DNA from: Bryobacteraceae bacterium
GTDB taxonomy: Bacteria; Acidobacteriota; Terriglobia; Bryobacterales; Bryobacteraceae
Direction: 5' to 3'
Assembly: GCA_019187195.1 (NCBI GenBank)
Contig: JABAQT010000030.1
Location: forward strand, 95,677-159,676
DNA: 64,000 nt
Below the pieces are notes generated by a model, which searched no databases, was not told the origin of the DNA, and was given only the letters and a program-made list of their open reading frames with translations. Positions 43,479-52,333 of the stretch are shown here, piece after piece (within the stretch, counting starts at the first letter, position 1; every line of letters begins with the position of its first letter). The position numbers were made by a program, and so were the translations under genes.

Positions 43479-46030
43479 TGCTCCTCCGCCTTCTCACCTG
43501 GCCCTACGTCCGCAAACACAAACTCCGCGCCATTCTCACCATCCTCGGCATCGCGCTCGGCGTCATCGTATTCGTCGGCATGCGCACGGCCAATGACTCC
43601 GTTCTCTACGGTTTCCAGCAGACCGTCGATCGCCTCGCCGGCAAAACCCAACTGCAGATCTCGAGCGGTGAGACCGGCTTCCCCGAGGAGGTTCTTGAAC
43701 GGGTGCAAGCGCTCCCCGAGGTGGAAACCGCCGTCCCCGTAATCGAAGCCACCGTCAGGACGGGGCTCCCCGGACAAGGCAACATCCTCATCCTCGCCGT
43801 CGATATGACCGGCGACCGCGGTCTGCGCCAATATGAATTCGAAGAAGGCGACGAATCCTTCATCGACGATCCGCTCGTCTTTCTCGCTCAGCCCGATTCG
43901 ATCATGATCACCAGCGAATTCGCCGCCCGCAATCACCTCGCCACCGGGGGCAGGATCAGCTTCGACACCATGATCGGACCCAAACAGTTCACCATCCGGG
44001 GCATCATGAAATCCGGCGGCCTGGCGAGCGCCTTCGGCGGCAACCTCGCCATCATGGACATCTACGCCGCGCAGCAAGTCTTCGGACGCGGACGCAGCTT
44101 TGACCGTATCGACCTCAAGCTGAAACCGGATGTTCCTCTCGCCAGGGGCCAGTCCGCCCTCCAGACCCTCCTTGGAAGCGGCTATCAGATCGAGCCCCCA
44201 TCTTCACGGGGACAACAGTTCGAATCCATCACGCGAATCTTCTCCATCGGGGCCTCCCTCAACAGCGCCTTCGCGCTCCTGATCGGATTGTTCATCATCT
44301 ACAATACGTTCGCCATCGCGGTCACCCAGCGCCGCTCGGAGATCGGCATCCTGCGCGCCCTCGGAGCCTCCAGCCGCCAGATCAGCGGCCTCTTTCTGCT
44401 CGAGAGCGCCATCCTCGGCCTCGCCGGCAGCATCATCGGCATCGCCTTCGGCCTGCTCATGGCGCGCGGCATGGCCAACTATGTCAGCAGCCTGTTCGGC
44501 GAAATCTACGGCGTCGCGCAGCGCGTGGAAACCGTCGCCGCCGATCCGAAGATCGTCGCCCTCGCCCTGGTGATCGGCGTCGCCACCAGTATGCTCGCCG
44601 CCTCGATACCAGCGCGGGACGCATCCCGGGTGGATCCCGCGGCCGCCCTCCACAAAGGAGCCTACGAAAGCTTCAGCCCCAGGGAAAGCCGTCTCCGCCT
44701 CATCGCCGCCGCCGGCTTTCTCGCCATCGCGGCGTTCTCTCTCTTCCTGCGTGGCTCGGAAGGACTTCGTCTCTACGCCGGATATCTCTCCGTCGTGCTC
44801 GCCGCCATCCTCCTCACTCCCGCCCTGGTGCGCCGTCTCGTCGTCGCCCTGCGTCCCCTCCTGCGCTCGCTCCTTCCCGTCGAAGGCGCGCTTGCCGCCG
44901 ACAGCCTCATCCGGTCCCCGCGCCGCACGTCCGCCACCGTCGCCGCCGTCATGCTCTCCATCTCCCTCGTCGCCGGCCTCGGCGGCGTCTCCAACGCAAG
45001 TTATGAATCCCTCATGAGCTGGATGAACAACGTCCTCAACCCCGACCTCTTCGTCGGAGCCTCCGAGCAGATCTCCGACCGCAGTTTCCGCTTCCCCGCC
45101 TCCATCGGCGGCGAACTGCGCCGCATGGACTTCATCGACGAGCTCCAGATGGTCCGCACCGCCCGTGTCATGTTTCGCGGCGCGCCGGTCATGGTCGTCG
45201 CCGTCACCATCGACAGCCTCTCGCGCCGCGTCCATCCCCAGGTCATCGCCGGCGACCCCTCCACCATGTACCGCGAAGTGGCCGCCGGACGCGGCGTCAT
45301 CTTCGCCGATAATCTCGCCCTCCTCAAAGGCGTCAAACTCGGCGACATCGTCGAGATTCCCTCTCCATCCGGCGTCTTGAAACTCCCCGTCGCCGGCATC
45401 ACCATCGACTACTCCGATCAGCAGGGAGCCATCCTCATGGACCGCTCCGTATTCGTTCGCAACTGGAAGGACGACACCGTCAACGTCTTCCGCGTCTACC
45501 TCAGGAAGGGTGTATCGGCCAGTGAGGGAAAACGCCGCATCCTCGACCGCCTGGGAGCCCAAAGCCGGCTCTTCGTTCTGACTAATGACCAGGTCCGCCG
45601 CTTTATCCTCCGCGTCACGGATCAGTGGTTCGCCCTCACCTACATGCAGATCTTCGTCGCCGTCCTCGTCGCCATTCTCGGCATCGTCAACAGCCTCACG
45701 GTCTCCATCACTGACCGCCGCCGCGAACTCGGCGTCCTTCAGGCTGTTGGAGGCCTGCGCCGCCAGGTCCGCCAGACCATCTGGATCGAGGCCATGAGCA
45801 TCGCCCTCGTCAGTGTCCTGCTCGGACTCGCCCTGGGAGCCGTCATTCTTTTCTATTACCTCGGCATCATTCGCGAGCAGATCGCCGGCGTCCGCCTCGA
45901 ATACGAATACCCCGTCCGCATCGCACTCTCGCTGATTCCCACCATGATCGCCGTCGCCTTCCTCTCCGCCCTCGGCCCCGCCGAATCCGCCGTCCGTTCC
46001 TCGCTCGTGGAGGCTCTCGAATATGAATAA
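43478..46030 (+). CDS. ABC transporter permease with two FtsX domains
   Basis: An 850-residue permease. It has an N-terminal membrane helix (AILTILGIALGVIVFVG, about 19-35) and a MacB-like periplasmic domain (about 45-245). The first FtsX block (about 250-345, YNTFAIAVTQRRSEIGILRALGAS) is followed by extra helices (about 405-460), a second periplasmic domain (about 480-700) and a second FtsX block (about 710-850, VNSLTVSITDRRRELGVLQAVGG). The size and duplicated layout match the large DUF-type permeases of LolCE-like or antimicrobial-peptide exporters fused into one chain. The start ATG lies directly on the ATPase stop; a longer frame reading back through the ATPase gene is rejected. Its end overlaps the LolA-like gene by 8 bases. 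Confidence 0.92.
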   Translation: MLLRLLTWPYVRKHKLRAILTILGIALGVIVFVGMRTANDSVLYGFQQTVDRLAGKTQLQISSGETGFPEEVLERVQALPEVETAVPVIEATVRTGLPGQGNILILAVDMTGDRGLRQYEFEEGDESFIDDPLVFLAQPDSIMITSEFAARNHLATGGRISFDTMIGPKQFTIRGIMKSGGLASAFGGNLAIMDIYAAQQVFGRGRSFDRIDLKLKPDVPLARGQSALQTLLGSGYQIEPPSSRGQQFESITRIFSIGASLNSAFALLIGLFIIYNTFAIAVTQRRSEIGILRALGASSRQISGLFLLESAILGLAGSIIGIAFGLLMARGMANYVSSLFGEIYGVAQRVETVAADPKIVALALVIGVATSMLAASIPARDASRVDPAAALHKGAYESFSPRESRLRLIAAAGFLAIAAFSLFLRGSEGLRLYAGYLSVVLAAILLTPALVRRLVVALRPLLRSLLPVEGALAADSLIRSPRRTSATVAAVMLSISLVAGLGGVSNASYESLMSWMNNVLNPDLFVGASEQISDRSFRFPASIGGELRRMDFIDELQMVRTARVMFRGAPVMVVAVTIDSLSRRVHPQVIAGDPSTMYREVAAGRGVIFADNLALLKGVKLGDIVEIPSPSGVLKLPVAGITIDYSDQQGAILMDRSVFVRNWKDDTVNVFRVYLRKGVSASEGKRRILDRLGAQSRLFVLTNDQVRRFILRVTDQWFALTYMQIFVAVLVAILGIVNSLTVSITDRRRELGVLQAVGGLRRQVRQTIWIEAMSIALVSVLLGLALGAVILFYYLGIIREQIAGVRLEYEYPVRIALSLIPTMIAVAFLSALGPAESAVRSSLVEALEYE

Positions 46031-46775
46031 GTTTCTCGCCGTTCTCTTCTTCACCGCCGCCCTTCTCCGCGCACAGGACGCCCGCCGGATCATGCAGGAG
46101 GTCCAGGACCGCGCCAGGGCCGCTTCCCAGCGCTATGAGGGCACCCTCAAAGTAATCGACAGCAGGAACAAGATCAGCGAAAAACGTTGGACGTACGACC
46201 GCATCGGATCGGCCGGCAGCAGCAAAGTCGTCATCCGCTTCTCGGCTCCCGCCGAAGTCAAAGGCGTCGCGCTCCTCGTCGTCAACCATCCCGAGCGCTC
46301 CTCGGACCAGTGGATGTGGACCCCGGCCCTCCAGCGAGACCGCCGCATCGCCTTCCAGGACCGCTCCACCCGCTTCTTCGGAACCGACTTCAGCTTCGAG
46401 GACCTCGAGGAGCGCGACTCCAATCAGTACGACTACACGATCCTCGGCGAAGAAACCGTAAACGGCGCTCCCTGCTGGAAGCTCGAATCGCGTCCGAAAA
46501 AGTCGAAGTCGTCCCAATACACTCACGCTCATATCTGGGTCGACAAGGCACGCTACGTCTTCGAGAAGATCGAAAGTTTCCACGGCGGGAAACTGATCCG
46601 CCGCCTCATCTACGGCGACTACCGGCGGATCCAGAACATCTGGACGCCGCTCACCATGGAAATTGAAGAGGTAGGCCGTAAGAGCAAGACCATCCTCCAC
46701 ACCGAAAAACTCCAATACAACGTCCCCATGAAGGAGGAGCAGTTCACTCTGCAAGCCCTGCGCCGCGAATCATGA
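46023..46775 (+). CDS. LolA-like outer-membrane lipoprotein-sorting protein
   Basis: A 250-residue exported protein (signal peptide MNKFLAVLFFTAALLRAQ) of the PF17131-type LolA-like family. Seen are ASQRYEGTLKVIDSRNK, SSKVVIRFSAPAEVKGVALLVV, DQWMWTPALQRDRRI, FFGTDFSFEDLEERD and AHIWVDKARYVFEKIESF, all usual in proteins annotated as outer membrane lipoprotein-sorting protein. These form a half-barrel that holds a lipid or acyl chain in the periplasm. It overlaps the permease end by 8 bases and the barrel start by 4, so it is surely part of the same complex. Together with the FtsX permease and the barrel it would ferry a lipidic substrate to the outer membrane. Confidence 0.9.
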   Translation: MNKFLAVLFFTAALLRAQDARRIMQEVQDRARAASQRYEGTLKVIDSRNKISEKRWTYDRIGSAGSSKVVIRFSAPAEVKGVALLVVNHPERSSDQWMWTPALQRDRRIAFQDRSTRFFGTDFSFEDLEERDSNQYDYTILGEETVNGAPCWKLESRPKKSKSSQYTHAHIWVDKARYVFEKIESFHGGKLIRRLIYGDYRRIQNIWTPLTMEIEEVGRKSKTILHTEKLQYNVPMKEEQFTLQALRRES

Positions 46776-47980
46776 AGTGGATCATGCTCTTACTCCCGCT
46801 GCCGCTGCTCGCCCAAAACTTCTCCCAGCGCGGCTACCTTGAAGTCCGTGGCCTGTTCTTCCCGCAAACCGTCGATGGGGACAGTTCCCACACAATCGGC
46901 GATGCCCTCTTCCGCTGGGAGGGCTCTTACAAGTTCGGCGATGACTGGAAGTTCAACGGCTCCATCGATGCCCGCGCCGATACCCACCGCCAGGTCGAGC
47001 GCGGAGCCCGTCTCGACTGGCAGGATCGCTCGCTCCTCCGTCCCGCCTTCTCTCTTCGCCGCTTCAGCGCCACCTATCACAAGGGAAAACTCACCGCCGA
47101 ATTCGGCAAGCAGTTTATCCGCTGGGGCAAGGCGGACATCCTCAACCCCACGGACCGCTTCGCCCCCAAGGATTTTCTCGAAGTCGTCAACTACGACTTC
47201 CTCGGCGTCCTCGCCGCCCGCGCCACCTATGAATCCGGTAACCACACCATCGATGTTGTCTTCACCCCCCGCATGACGCCCAGCCGCGCCCCCCTCCCCA
47301 ATCAACGCTGGTCTCCGCCTCTCGATGCCTCCGGACTCCGGGTAACGGATAACGGCGTCCGCTATCCAGGAGCCGGCCAGTTCGGGGCGCGGTGGAACTT
47401 CCTCGGCCCCGGCTTCGAGTTCTCCACCTGCTTCTTCGAAGGCTTCCATTACCTTCCTTCGCTCGATGTCGCTTTCACCGCCCCCGCCCAGGCCGCCGTC
47501 ACACGGTTCTTCCCCCGCCTCCGCCTCTATGGAACCGATGCCGCCGTCCCTCTGCGCTGGTTCACCGTCAAGGGCGAAGCCGCGTACTTCACCTCAACCG
47601 GCGGGAGAACCGACGAGTTCCTCCTCTACGTTCTTCAACTCGAGCGTCAACAGGGCGAGTGGTCCTTCGTCGGAGGCTACGCCGGCGAGTACGTCACCGC
47701 CGCCCGCAACCCCTACTTCTTCTCCCCGGACCGCGGCATCGCCCGTACCTTCCTCGGCCGCGTCGGTTACACCATCGACACCAACCGCGCCATATCCATT
47801 GAAACCGCCGTCCGCCAGAACGGCCAGGGAGCTTACGTCAAGTCGGAATATTCCCACGCTTTCGGCCAGCACTGGCGCGCCACCGCCGGCTTCATCCTTC
47901 TGCGCGGCAACCGCTCCGACTTCCTCGGCCAGTACAGCCGCAACTCTTACGCGACTGTTGCGCTACGCTACAGCTTCTGA
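46772..47980 (+). CDS. Outer-membrane beta-barrel protein (DUF1302-like)
   Basis: A 402-residue exported barrel (signal MKWIMLLLPLPLLAQ). Amphipathic strands run through the chain and the last residues are ATVALRYSF, a canonical C-terminal Phe insertion signal. KLTAEFGKQFIRWGKADILNPTD resembles the conserved G-(K/R)-Q-x-x-x-W-G-x-(A/T)-D-x-x-N-P-x-D motif of DUF1302 proteins, which often accompany LolA-like proteins and RND/MmpL or FtsX pumps. Start overlaps the LolA-like stop (ATGA). Inferred role: outer-membrane endpoint of the lipid or lipoprotein route built by the three upstream genes. Confidence 0.8.
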   Translation: MKWIMLLLPLPLLAQNFSQRGYLEVRGLFFPQTVDGDSSHTIGDALFRWEGSYKFGDDWKFNGSIDARADTHRQVERGARLDWQDRSLLRPAFSLRRFSATYHKGKLTAEFGKQFIRWGKADILNPTDRFAPKDFLEVVNYDFLGVLAARATYESGNHTIDVVFTPRMTPSRAPLPNQRWSPPLDASGLRVTDNGVRYPGAGQFGARWNFLGPGFEFSTCFFEGFHYLPSLDVAFTAPAQAAVTRFFPRLRLYGTDAAVPLRWFTVKGEAAYFTSTGGRTDEFLLYVLQLERQQGEWSFVGGYAGEYVTAARNPYFFSPDRGIARTFLGRVGYTIDTNRAISIETAVRQNGQGAYVKSEYSHAFGQHWRATAGFILLRGNRSDFLGQYSRNSYATVALRYSF

Positions 47981-48954
47981 TGATGAAACTCTTCGCTCTA
48001 CTTCTCGTCCCGGCCTGTTTTGCCGGCTCGCTGCGGCTTGCCCCGCTCGAACGCGAGTTTCAGGCCCTCGCCGCCGGATTCGACGGCCGCGCCGGCGTCT
48101 GCGCCCAGGACGCCGGGGGCCGCGCCTGCATCAACGCCGCCCACCCCTTCTCGCTCCAAAGCGTGATGAAACTTCTCGTCGCCATCGCGGCCATGGACGC
48201 GGCCGGCCACCATCAACTCCGGCTCGAGGATTCCGTTCTCGTTCGCCGCCAGGATCTCAGCCTCTTCCATCAGCCGCTCGCGGATCTTGTTACGGACCAG
48301 GGCTACCGCACCACCTACGCGGACCTCATCCGGCGCGCCGTCACCGATAGCGACAGCGCGGCCGCCGACATTCTGGTGGCCAGGCTCGGAGGTCCCCGCG
48401 CCGTCCAGGCCTGCCTCACGCGCCTCGGCGTCGCCGGCATTCGCATCGACCGCGACGAGCGCCATCTTCAAACGGAAATCGCCGGCCTCGAATGGCGCCC
48501 CGAATTCGTCGACGCCGGCGTTCTCAAACGCGCCATCGACGCCGTCCCCGCCGCCCGGCGCGACAAGGCCTACCGCGCCTACCAGGTTGACGTCCGCGAC
48601 ACCTCTACCCCCGCGGCCATGGCCGGCATGCTCTTCCGCCTCGCCACCGGCGGACTCCTCCCCGGCCCGTCAACAAGACACCTCCTCGATGTCATGGAGC
48701 AGACCGTCACCGGCGAGGACCGCCTCAAAGCCGGCCTCGCTCCCGGCTGGAAAATCGGTCACAAGACCGGCACCAGCGGATCCTGGAACGGAGTCACGGC
48801 CGCCACCAACGACGCCGGCATCCTCACCGCTCCCGACGGCGGCATCGTCTCGATCGCGGTCTTCATCGCCGATACCAAGGCATCTCCCGCCGCCCGTGCC
48901 GCCCTGATTGCGAAACTCGCCGCCGCCGCCATCAGGCATTACGCAACGCAATAG
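47980..48954 (+). CDS. Class A beta-lactamase-like serine hydrolase
   Basis: A 324-residue exported protein (signal MMKLFALLLVPACFAG). Active-site elements of class A beta-lactamases occur in order: S61-V-M-K64 (SxxK), S124-D-S126 (SDN with Asn changed to Ser), D157-R-D-E160-R-H-L-Q (E166xxLN region with Glu kept, Asn170 changed to Gln) and K262-T-G. The general-base Glu equivalent is thus retained, but two polar residues of the active site differ, so both penicillinase activity and a cell-wall role are open. The ATG overlaps the barrel stop by one base (a second ATG follows). Linkage to a LolA/FtsX export operon is unusual. Confidence 0.85.
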   Translation: MMKLFALLLVPACFAGSLRLAPLEREFQALAAGFDGRAGVCAQDAGGRACINAAHPFSLQSVMKLLVAIAAMDAAGHHQLRLEDSVLVRRQDLSLFHQPLADLVTDQGYRTTYADLIRRAVTDSDSAAADILVARLGGPRAVQACLTRLGVAGIRIDRDERHLQTEIAGLEWRPEFVDAGVLKRAIDAVPAARRDKAYRAYQVDVRDTSTPAAMAGMLFRLATGGLLPGPSTRHLLDVMEQTVTGEDRLKAGLAPGWKIGHKTGTSGSWNGVTAATNDAGILTAPDGGIVSIAVFIADTKASPAARAALIAKLAAAAIRHYATQ

Positions 48955-49070
48955 GCAGGCACGCGGCGCGCCGGTCGTGGACCCGCTGTATGTGGGCCAA
49001 GCGTGATGGCGTCACGTCGAACGTCCGTAGGCGCTGCGCCGGCCTTACGCGCTGCCTCTTCCCTCCGCTG

Positions 49071-50174
49071 TCACCGGCCGGATGCCAGGCGGCAGAGGGG
49101 GTCGCCGAGGACAACGGTCATCCAACTGAGCGAAGGGATGGCGGAGTAGAAGCTTTCGGCGAGGTTGCGGCCATTCAGATAGGCCGGGAAAAGGTAATCG
49201 GGCCGCACGCAGTTGCCCAGGAACGGTTCGAAGACGTTGCCCGAGGCGGCGGTGGCCCCGTCGCGGATGTAGTCGGCCGAGAGGGATTGGGGGCTCCCGT
49301 GAAACCACTTGGGCTGGTCTTTCGAACTCCAGGTGCTGAGCGTCCACGAGGCGGGGGGAAATTCGAAGGTGCGCGCGTTCGTGGAGACGAAATCGGTGGC
49401 AATGGCGCCGGGGAGCCACTGAAAACGAAGGAAGCGTTCCTTACGCTGAAAGTCGTTCGACCCCCAGGAACCGTAGCCGATGACGCCGCGCTGGTGATAG
49501 ACAACGGCGGAGGTCTCATCGAGGAAGACGCGGTTGGCGGGCAGGCGTATGGCTGCGTCGCGCAGCCACTCATCTCCGGCCTGCCCGCCGGAGGAACGGA
49601 GGTCGAGGACGACGCGGCCCCTGTTGACGGCGGCAAGCGAGCGGTCGACCATGGCGCGGACATCGGAAAAATCATAGGCGGCGAGGCGGGTGACCAGGTA
49701 GAGGGGGAACTGCTTGCGGTCGAACTTCGCGCCGGGCTTGCCGAACATGGGGTTGGGGATGAGGCCAGGGAGACGGTGAGCGCGGCCGTGCATATCCGCG
49801 TATAGGAGGGTGAGTTCGGAATCGACCGAAGCGGCATCGGTTCCTTTCGGCTCGCCCGTTCCCGTGATGGCGAGGGGCACGCCGAGCGTGGTGACAATGT
49901 AGAGGATCGAGTCCTGAAGGTGGTTCCGGGCGAGGAAAGCCGCGATGGGGGCGGCAATCTGCTGATTATAGACCTGGCGGGAGATCTGCTCGCCGGGAGT
50001 GGTGTCGAGGTACACGACGTTCGATTGTGGGATGTGGCGGGCGCGCGCGTAGTACTCGGCTATGGACTTCGAGACGGGAGATTGCCGGTTGGCGGCGATA
50101 AGCACATTTTCCGGCTTCTGCGCCTGGAGGGAGAGCGCGAAAACGCAGGCGAGGAAAACGGAATGGAAACGCAC
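49071..50174 (-). CDS. TIGR03790-family exported protein
   Basis: A 367-residue exported protein (signal MRFHSVFLACVFALSLQAQ). The opening PENVLIAANRQSPVSKSIAEYYARAR and RHIPQSNVVYLD is the hallmark of the TIGR03790 family, found mainly in Acidobacteria, Planctomycetes and some Proteobacteria. The rest includes SILYIVTTLGVPLAITG, GYGSWGSND and the ending WMTVVLGDPLCRL. The family has no experimentally settled function; its fold is thought to resemble a caspase/gingipain-like protease, but I cannot confirm a catalytic pair here. It starts 5 bases after the cytochrome c gene, so the two are co-transcribed. Confidence 0.8.
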   Translation of the reverse strand: MRFHSVFLACVFALSLQAQKPENVLIAANRQSPVSKSIAEYYARARHIPQSNVVYLDTTPGEQISRQVYNQQIAAPIAAFLARNHLQDSILYIVTTLGVPLAITGTGEPKGTDAASVDSELTLLYADMHGRAHRLPGLIPNPMFGKPGAKFDRKQFPLYLVTRLAAYDFSDVRAMVDRSLAAVNRGRVVLDLRSSGGQAGDEWLRDAAIRLPANRVFLDETSAVVYHQRGVIGYGSWGSNDFQRKERFLRFQWLPGAIATDFVSTNARTFEFPPASWTLSTWSSKDQPKWFHGSPQSLSADYIRDGATAASGNVFEPFLGNCVRPDYLFPAYLNGRNLAESFYSAIPSLSWMTVVLGDPLCRLASGR

Positions 50175-50179
50175 GAGGC

Positions 50180-50587
50180 CTACTTGAGGGACTTGAGGTA
50201 TTCGACGATAGCCTCGGCGTCGGCGGGTTTAAGCTTGTAGGCGGGCATCGGCGGATCGGCGGCATGGCCGCGCGGATTGAGCCCGGTGGTCAGGAACTTC
50301 TTGAGACCGGCGGCTCCCCATCGCTCGAAGAGACGGCCGGAGGAGGTGATGTCGGGAGAAGTCTTGTGCCAGCCCGGGACGGGGTGGATGGGCTGGAAGT
50401 CGAGGACGGCGCCCTTGAGCCACTTGTCCTTATCGAGTTGGCCGTTCTCGAGTCGTGGGGTATGGCAATCCTGGCACTTGCTGACTTCCTCGACAAGGTA
50501 TTTCCCGTATGCCGCCTGATCCGCGGCGAGAAGGCCCTGGGGGAGCAAACAGGATGAAAACAGCGCAAGAAATAGACGTGGACCCAT
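50180..50587 (-). CDS. Secreted class I cytochrome c
   Basis: A 135-residue mono-heme cytochrome c with a signal peptide (MGPRLFLALFSSCLLPQG). Heme attachment is C38-Q-D-C41-H42 and the probable axial ligand is Met114 in PPMPAYKL; the end ADAEAIVEYLKSLK is a normal last helix. Sequences such as WLKGAVLDFQPIHPVPGWH are typical of small cytochromes paired with alcohol or aldehyde dehydrogenases. The ATG at 50587 has an AGGT ribosome-like site upstream; an upstream in-frame start would lie inside the divergent LysR gene. It diverges from the LysR gene over a 73-base gap that contains a TATAAT. Confidence 0.85.
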   Translation of the reverse strand: MGPRLFLALFSSCLLPQGLLAADQAAYGKYLVEEVSKCQDCHTPRLENGQLDKDKWLKGAVLDFQPIHPVPGWHKTSPDITSSGRLFERWGAAGLKKFLTTGLNPRGHAADPPMPAYKLKPADAEAIVEYLKSLK

Positions 50588-50660
50588 TTTACCTGATGAT
50601 ATAATTTGGGTCAGTTCAGCCGCAACGAAGGCCCGCCGGGTCGCTGCGCACTGAGAGGTC

Positions 50661-51572
50661 ATGGACCTGGATCAACTTCACACCTTCCTCGAAATTGTGA
50701 GGCTGAAGAGCTTCTCGAAGGCGGCGCAGACGTGTTTCCGGACGCAACCGGCCATCAGCGCGCAGGTGCGGCAACTCGAACAGGAGATTCACGCGCCGCT
50801 GTTCGAGCGGCTGGGAACCCGGATCAGCCTGACCCCGGCGGGGCGGATCTTTGCCGGTTACGCGGAGCAAATTCTCGACTTGCGGCGGCGCTCGCAGGAC
50901 GCCATTAACGAACTCGAGCGGGTGCCGCGTGGGGAGCTGTTGATCGCGGCCAACGAAGCGACCTGCATCTACGTGTTGCCGGAGGTATTCTCGGAATATA
51001 AGAAAGAATTTCCAAACGTGCAGTTGCATGTCGACCGGAGCTATGGATCGAGGGTTGTCGAAGCGGTGCTCGACAACCAGGCCGATTTCGGCATCACCCA
51101 GTTGCCTGTCGAGGAAAAGAAGCTGCAGGCGGTGAAAATCCATTCCGATGAGATCAAACTGATCCTGCCGTGCAGTCACGCGCTGGCGCAGAAAAGGATG
51201 GCCTCCTGCCGCGACGTGGCCGCGTATCCGCTGATTCTGCCAAAGAGCGGAACCACACGCAGCCGTCTGAATGCGTGGCTCGAACCCGTGGAGGAAAGCA
51301 TTCGGATTTCGATGGAGCTGGACTCCACGGAAATGATAAAGAGATTCGTGATGGCTCAATTAGGGGTGTCGTTTCTGGCGGCCTCGAATTGCGCCGAAGA
51401 AGTCGAAGCCGGAAGACTATGCACGGTTTCGCTGGCGCCGGAGCCGATGATCAGGCGGTTGGCGCTGATCTACCGCAAGGACAAGGCGCTGTCGAAGGCG
51501 GCCTTGGGATTCATCGACGTGATTCTCAAGCACGCCGGAGCGCGGGCGGGAAGGCCCGTGGCAAGCGCGTGA
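50661..51572 (+). CDS. LysR-family transcriptional regulator
   Basis: A 303-residue LysR-type regulator. The N-terminal winged helix-turn-helix is standard: LHTFLEIVRLKSFSKAAQTC, QPAISAQVRQLEQEI and LFERLGTRISLTPAG. The effector domain (about 90-295) begins LLIAANEATCIYVLPEVF and shares its layout with CysB/CysL-type regulators. The cytochrome c gene is divergent and shares a 73-base intergenic region with a TATAAT element; LysR proteins often control such a divergent neighbour. Ligand and targets are unknown. The next gene begins 7 bases after the stop. Confidence 0.93.
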   Translation: MDLDQLHTFLEIVRLKSFSKAAQTCFRTQPAISAQVRQLEQEIHAPLFERLGTRISLTPAGRIFAGYAEQILDLRRRSQDAINELERVPRGELLIAANEATCIYVLPEVFSEYKKEFPNVQLHVDRSYGSRVVEAVLDNQADFGITQLPVEEKKLQAVKIHSDEIKLILPCSHALAQKRMASCRDVAAYPLILPKSGTTRSRLNAWLEPVEESIRISMELDSTEMIKRFVMAQLGVSFLAASNCAEEVEAGRLCTVSLAPEPMIRRLALIYRKDKALSKAALGFIDVILKHAGARAGRPVASA

Positions 51573-51579
51573 GGGTGGC

Positions 51580-51897
51580 ATGGAAAAAATAGTTCAAAAG
51601 TTCTCGATAGTCTACATATCCCGTGGGGAAAAGACGGAAGTATTCCATTCAACGGAAGAAATTCCGGAGGATCTGAAGAAGCGGATCGCGCGGTCGGCGC
51701 GCGGTTCTCAGGTCGAGACGCTGCTGATTGCAAACGATAAGGGGCGGGAATTGCTCCGCTCGGAGGGGTGGAGCAAGCAGAAGAAAGAGGAGGGGGACGG
51801 CGGAGCGAGGCTGTCGCCGCGAGCGAGGTGGGCGATTCTGGGGCTGTTGGCGAGCGGCGTGGGAGCGCTGCTGGCGTGGGTGGTACGGCTGCACTGA
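51580..51897 (+). CDS. Small tail-anchored membrane protein, unknown
   Basis: A 105-residue protein of unknown family. Residues 1-55 form a small alpha/beta-like segment (FSIVYISRGEKTEVFHSTEE, SQVETLLIANDKGRELL). A charged linker (KQKKEEGDGG) and a single C-terminal membrane helix (AILGLLASGVGALLAWVV) follow, so it is probably tail-anchored with its head in the cytoplasm. It lies between the LysR and PilZ genes with short gaps (7 and 34 bases), suggesting co-transcription. Nothing in it permits a functional assignment. Confidence 0.65.
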   Translation: MEKIVQKFSIVYISRGEKTEVFHSTEEIPEDLKKRIARSARGSQVETLLIANDKGRELLRSEGWSKQKKEEGDGGARLSPRARWAILGLLASGVGALLAWVVRLH

Positions 51898-51931
51898 CGC
51901 TGTTTCCCTCACAGCGGCGAAGTTCCATCCG

Positions 51932-52333
51932 ATGAGTGGAGGAGTGGAGAGACGCGCCGAGGCGAGGCAGGTCTGCAACGAGACCGCGCAGGTCAAAATA
52001 CTCAACGGCCGCGAGGAAACGATGCTGGCCACGGTGGCGGATATTTCTTCGCGTGGCTTGAAGTTGCTGCTTGCCGCGAGAGTGGAAGTGAATACGCCGG
52101 TAAGCGTGCGGCTGGGCGGACGCATCCTGCTGGGGGATGTTTGCTATTGCCGGCAGGCTGAGGCAGGCGCGTGGTGGGCGGGGGTGGCGCTGACACATTC
52201 CATCAGCGACGTGGAAGCGATCCGCAACCTGATGAGGCGGCTCCTCGAAGCCGAGGAAGAGGGCGCAAGATCCGGAAACCGCCTTACCGGACAGGCGAAT
52301 AATCCGTGGCCTTGTAAAGGGCGATCCGGATGA
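51932..52333 (+). CDS. PilZ-domain protein (putative c-di-GMP receptor)
   Basis: A 133-residue single-domain PilZ protein. The c-di-GMP-binding elements are the Arg pair in VERRAEARQ (residues 7-8) and D37-I-S-S-R-G42 (D/NxSxxG type), followed by LKLLLAARVEV and PVSVRLGG. PilZ proteins change shape on binding c-di-GMP and act on motility, secretion or polysaccharide synthesis. The start ATG at 51932 is chosen so that the Arg motif is near the N-terminus; the longer frame upstream reads through the preceding gene. Its last 50 bases overlap the end of the convergent NIPSNAP gene. Confidence 0.85.
   Translation: MSGGVERRAEARQVCNETAQVKILNGREETMLATVADISSRGLKLLLAARVEVNTPVSVRLGGRILLGDVCYCRQAEAGAWWAGVALTHSISDVEAIRNLMRRLLEAEEEGARSGNRLTGQANNPWPCKGRSG

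Noticed and set aside
44204..46093. A 629-codon open minus-strand frame opposite the FtsX permease
   Set aside because: Its extreme Asp/Glu/Gly content is what the complement of this GC-rich coding frame produces; the permease on the other strand has clear FtsX blocks.
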